This document shows, piece by piece, positions 63,143 through 64,000 of a DNA stretch of 64,000 nucleotides (positions are counted from its first letter, which is position 1; the number at the start of each line of letters is the position of its first letter). The DNA lies in NCBI RefSeq assembly GCF_009734425.1, contig NZ_CP046455.1, positions 868,001 through 932,000 of the forward strand, read 5' to 3'. The DNA comes from Corynebacterium occultum (GTDB taxonomy: Bacteria; Actinomycetota; Actinomycetes; Mycobacteriales; Mycobacteriaceae). The position numbers were made by a program, and so were the translations under genes. The notes under the pieces were generated by a model, which saw only the letters and a program-made list of their open reading frames with translations, made no database searches and was not told the DNA's origin.

Positions 63143-63177
63143 GGCCTGAGCTTTCCGGCACGTGTGGCAATGATAAG

Positions 63178-63204
63178 CCCATCCCCTCTGTGGGGTGGGT
63201 TTTT
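63178..63204 (+). terminator. intrinsic terminator after the VOC gene
   Basis: Stem CCCATCCCC / GGGGTGGG (one bulge) followed by TTTTTG. Confidence 0.8.
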
Positions 63205-63331
63205 GCCGTTCCAGTCCACGGAACAGTGCTGGGTTCAGTGACCGGTGTTCCATAGACTCCCTCATGTGCACCGGATCACTGGATGTGTTCCGGGGTTGAT
63301 AAAGAGATTTCGAACCAGAGGAGCCCCGTCA

Positions 63332-64000
63332 ATGAGCGTTTCCCTAATCGCCATGTCCCACAGTCCGCTGCTGGGAATCAACGACCCCCAGCCGGAGGTC
63401 GACGCTGCGCTCAACGTCGCCTTCGATGAAGCGCGTAAGAAGGTCGCGGAATTCAACCCGGACCTGGTGATCGTCTTCACCCCTGATCACTTCAATGGTT
63501 TCTTCTATGATCTGCTTCCCCAGTACTGCATCGGTTACACCGCTGAATCCATGGGTGACTACAAGACCACCGCTGGCCCGCTGAACGTCCCGGTGGAACT
63601 GGCTGAGGAATTGGGTCAGTTCGTCATCGACCACGGTGTCGACGTCGCCATCTCCCGCGAGATGGTCATCGACCACGGTGGTGCTCAGCCTCTGGAGATC
63701 CTGCTCGGCGGCCTCGACACCAAGCCGGTCATCCCGATCTTCGTCAACGGAGTCGCCCGTCCCTTCGCCCCGATGGAGCGCATCCGTCAGCTCGGTGAGC
63801 TAGTGGGGGAGTGGGCACAGGGACGCGATGAACGAATCCTCATGATCGCCTCCGGTGGCCTCTCCCATGACCCGCCGCTGCCGCGTTGGGAGATCGCCAC
63901 TGAGCAGCAGAAGGACTTCCTGCTCCACGGCCACCCCGACCAGGCTGACCGCGACGCCCGCGAGGCACGGGTGGTATCCGCCGGTCAGAAGGCCACCACC
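63332..64000 (+). CDS. mhpB: 3-(2,3-dihydroxyphenyl)propionate 1,2-dioxygenase (MhpB), cut by right edge
   Basis: Extradiol LigB-type dioxygenase that opens 2,3-dihydroxyphenylpropionate. The visible 223 codons begin MSVSLIAMSHSPLLGINDPQ (first-metal His), then VIVFTPDHFNGFFYDLLPQYC, IDHGGAQPLEILLGGLD, PIFVNGVARP and SGGLSHDPPLPRWEIA. These match E. coli MhpB block for block. AGAGGAG precedes the ATG. A TAGACT hexamer near 63251 may be its promoter. The C-terminal part and following genes are outside the window. Confidence 0.9.
   Translation, partial: MSVSLIAMSHSPLLGINDPQPEVDAALNVAFDEARKKVAEFNPDLVIVFTPDHFNGFFYDLLPQYCIGYTAESMGDYKTTAGPLNVPVELAEELGQFVIDHGVDVAISREMVIDHGGAQPLEILLGGLDTKPVIPIFVNGVARPFAPMERIRQLGELVGEWAQGRDERILMIASGGLSHDPPLPRWEIATEQQKDFLLHGHPDQADRDAREARVVSAGQKATT

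Overview
This window is a GC-rich actinobacterial chromosome segment, most likely from a Corynebacterium with a GC-rich genome. The evidence is the local gene set and order: the gephyrin-like Glp/GLPR divisome pair beside galU, BetP with its charged sensor tails, Rpf2, a RqlH-type RecQ helicase, the long GapB, a mycothiol-dependent maleylpyruvate isomerase, and many genes whose start codon lies 6-9 bases after a -10 hexamer (leaderless mRNAs, common in this genus). Species cannot be fixed from sequence alone. I found no rRNA, tRNA, CRISPR array or intact transposon.

Layout. 1-8.4 kb: envelope protease HtrA (cut by the left edge), a MoaB/Mog-family protein, MscL, a SAF-domain protein, folate cyclo-ligase, then galU-glp-acetyltransferase-glpR. 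8.4-13.1 kb: DNA alkylation repair (tag, ogt), a DoxX protein, a membrane zinc-finger anti-sigma-like protein, protein O-mannosyltransferase and rsmI. 13.3-24.6 kb: betP, metG, RqlH helicase, a TatD nuclease, rpf2, rsmA, ispE and phoU. 24.7-34 kb: an ABC-F ATPase, a membrane alpha/beta-hydrolase, a cueP/thiol-oxidoreductase pair, polyphosphate kinase 2, an acyl-CoA hydrolase and two hypothetical proteins. 34-40.6 kb: a TetR-controlled MMPL exporter, then a glycosyltransferase and an NAD-dependent synthase that read as SQD2 and SQD1, the two enzymes of sulfoquinovosyl lipid synthesis, with a divergent small membrane protein. 40.7-50.8 kb: a PAS protein, a shrunken hemerythrin-like protein, a frameshifted HNH endonuclease pseudogene, prfC, guanine deaminase, an FMN reductase, an unrecognised 57-residue Asp/Trp-rich protein, pth, a nitronate monooxygenase and gapB. 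51.4-57.9 kb: a complete 3-hydroxybenzoate/gentisate catabolic cluster (genM, genF, genD, genR, genK, genH) with two GenR-type operator boxes. 58-64 kb: a second pth, a thiamine-diphosphate enzyme, rplY, and the beginning of a phenylpropionate-type meta-cleavage cluster (mhpD-like, a VOC protein, and mhpB cut by the right edge).

How they fit together. GalU makes UDP-glucose, the substrate SQD1 would use with sulfite. Glp and GLPR belong to the divisome, and Rpf2, Pmt, IspE and HtrA serve the envelope. The gen and mhp blocks are substrate-specific aromatic degradation modules placed among housekeeping genes. Beyond the genes, the 13-mer GGCGTCGATAAGC occurs seven times exactly on both strands. 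Two of the three non-coding or stop-codon copies sit in or beside terminator hairpins.
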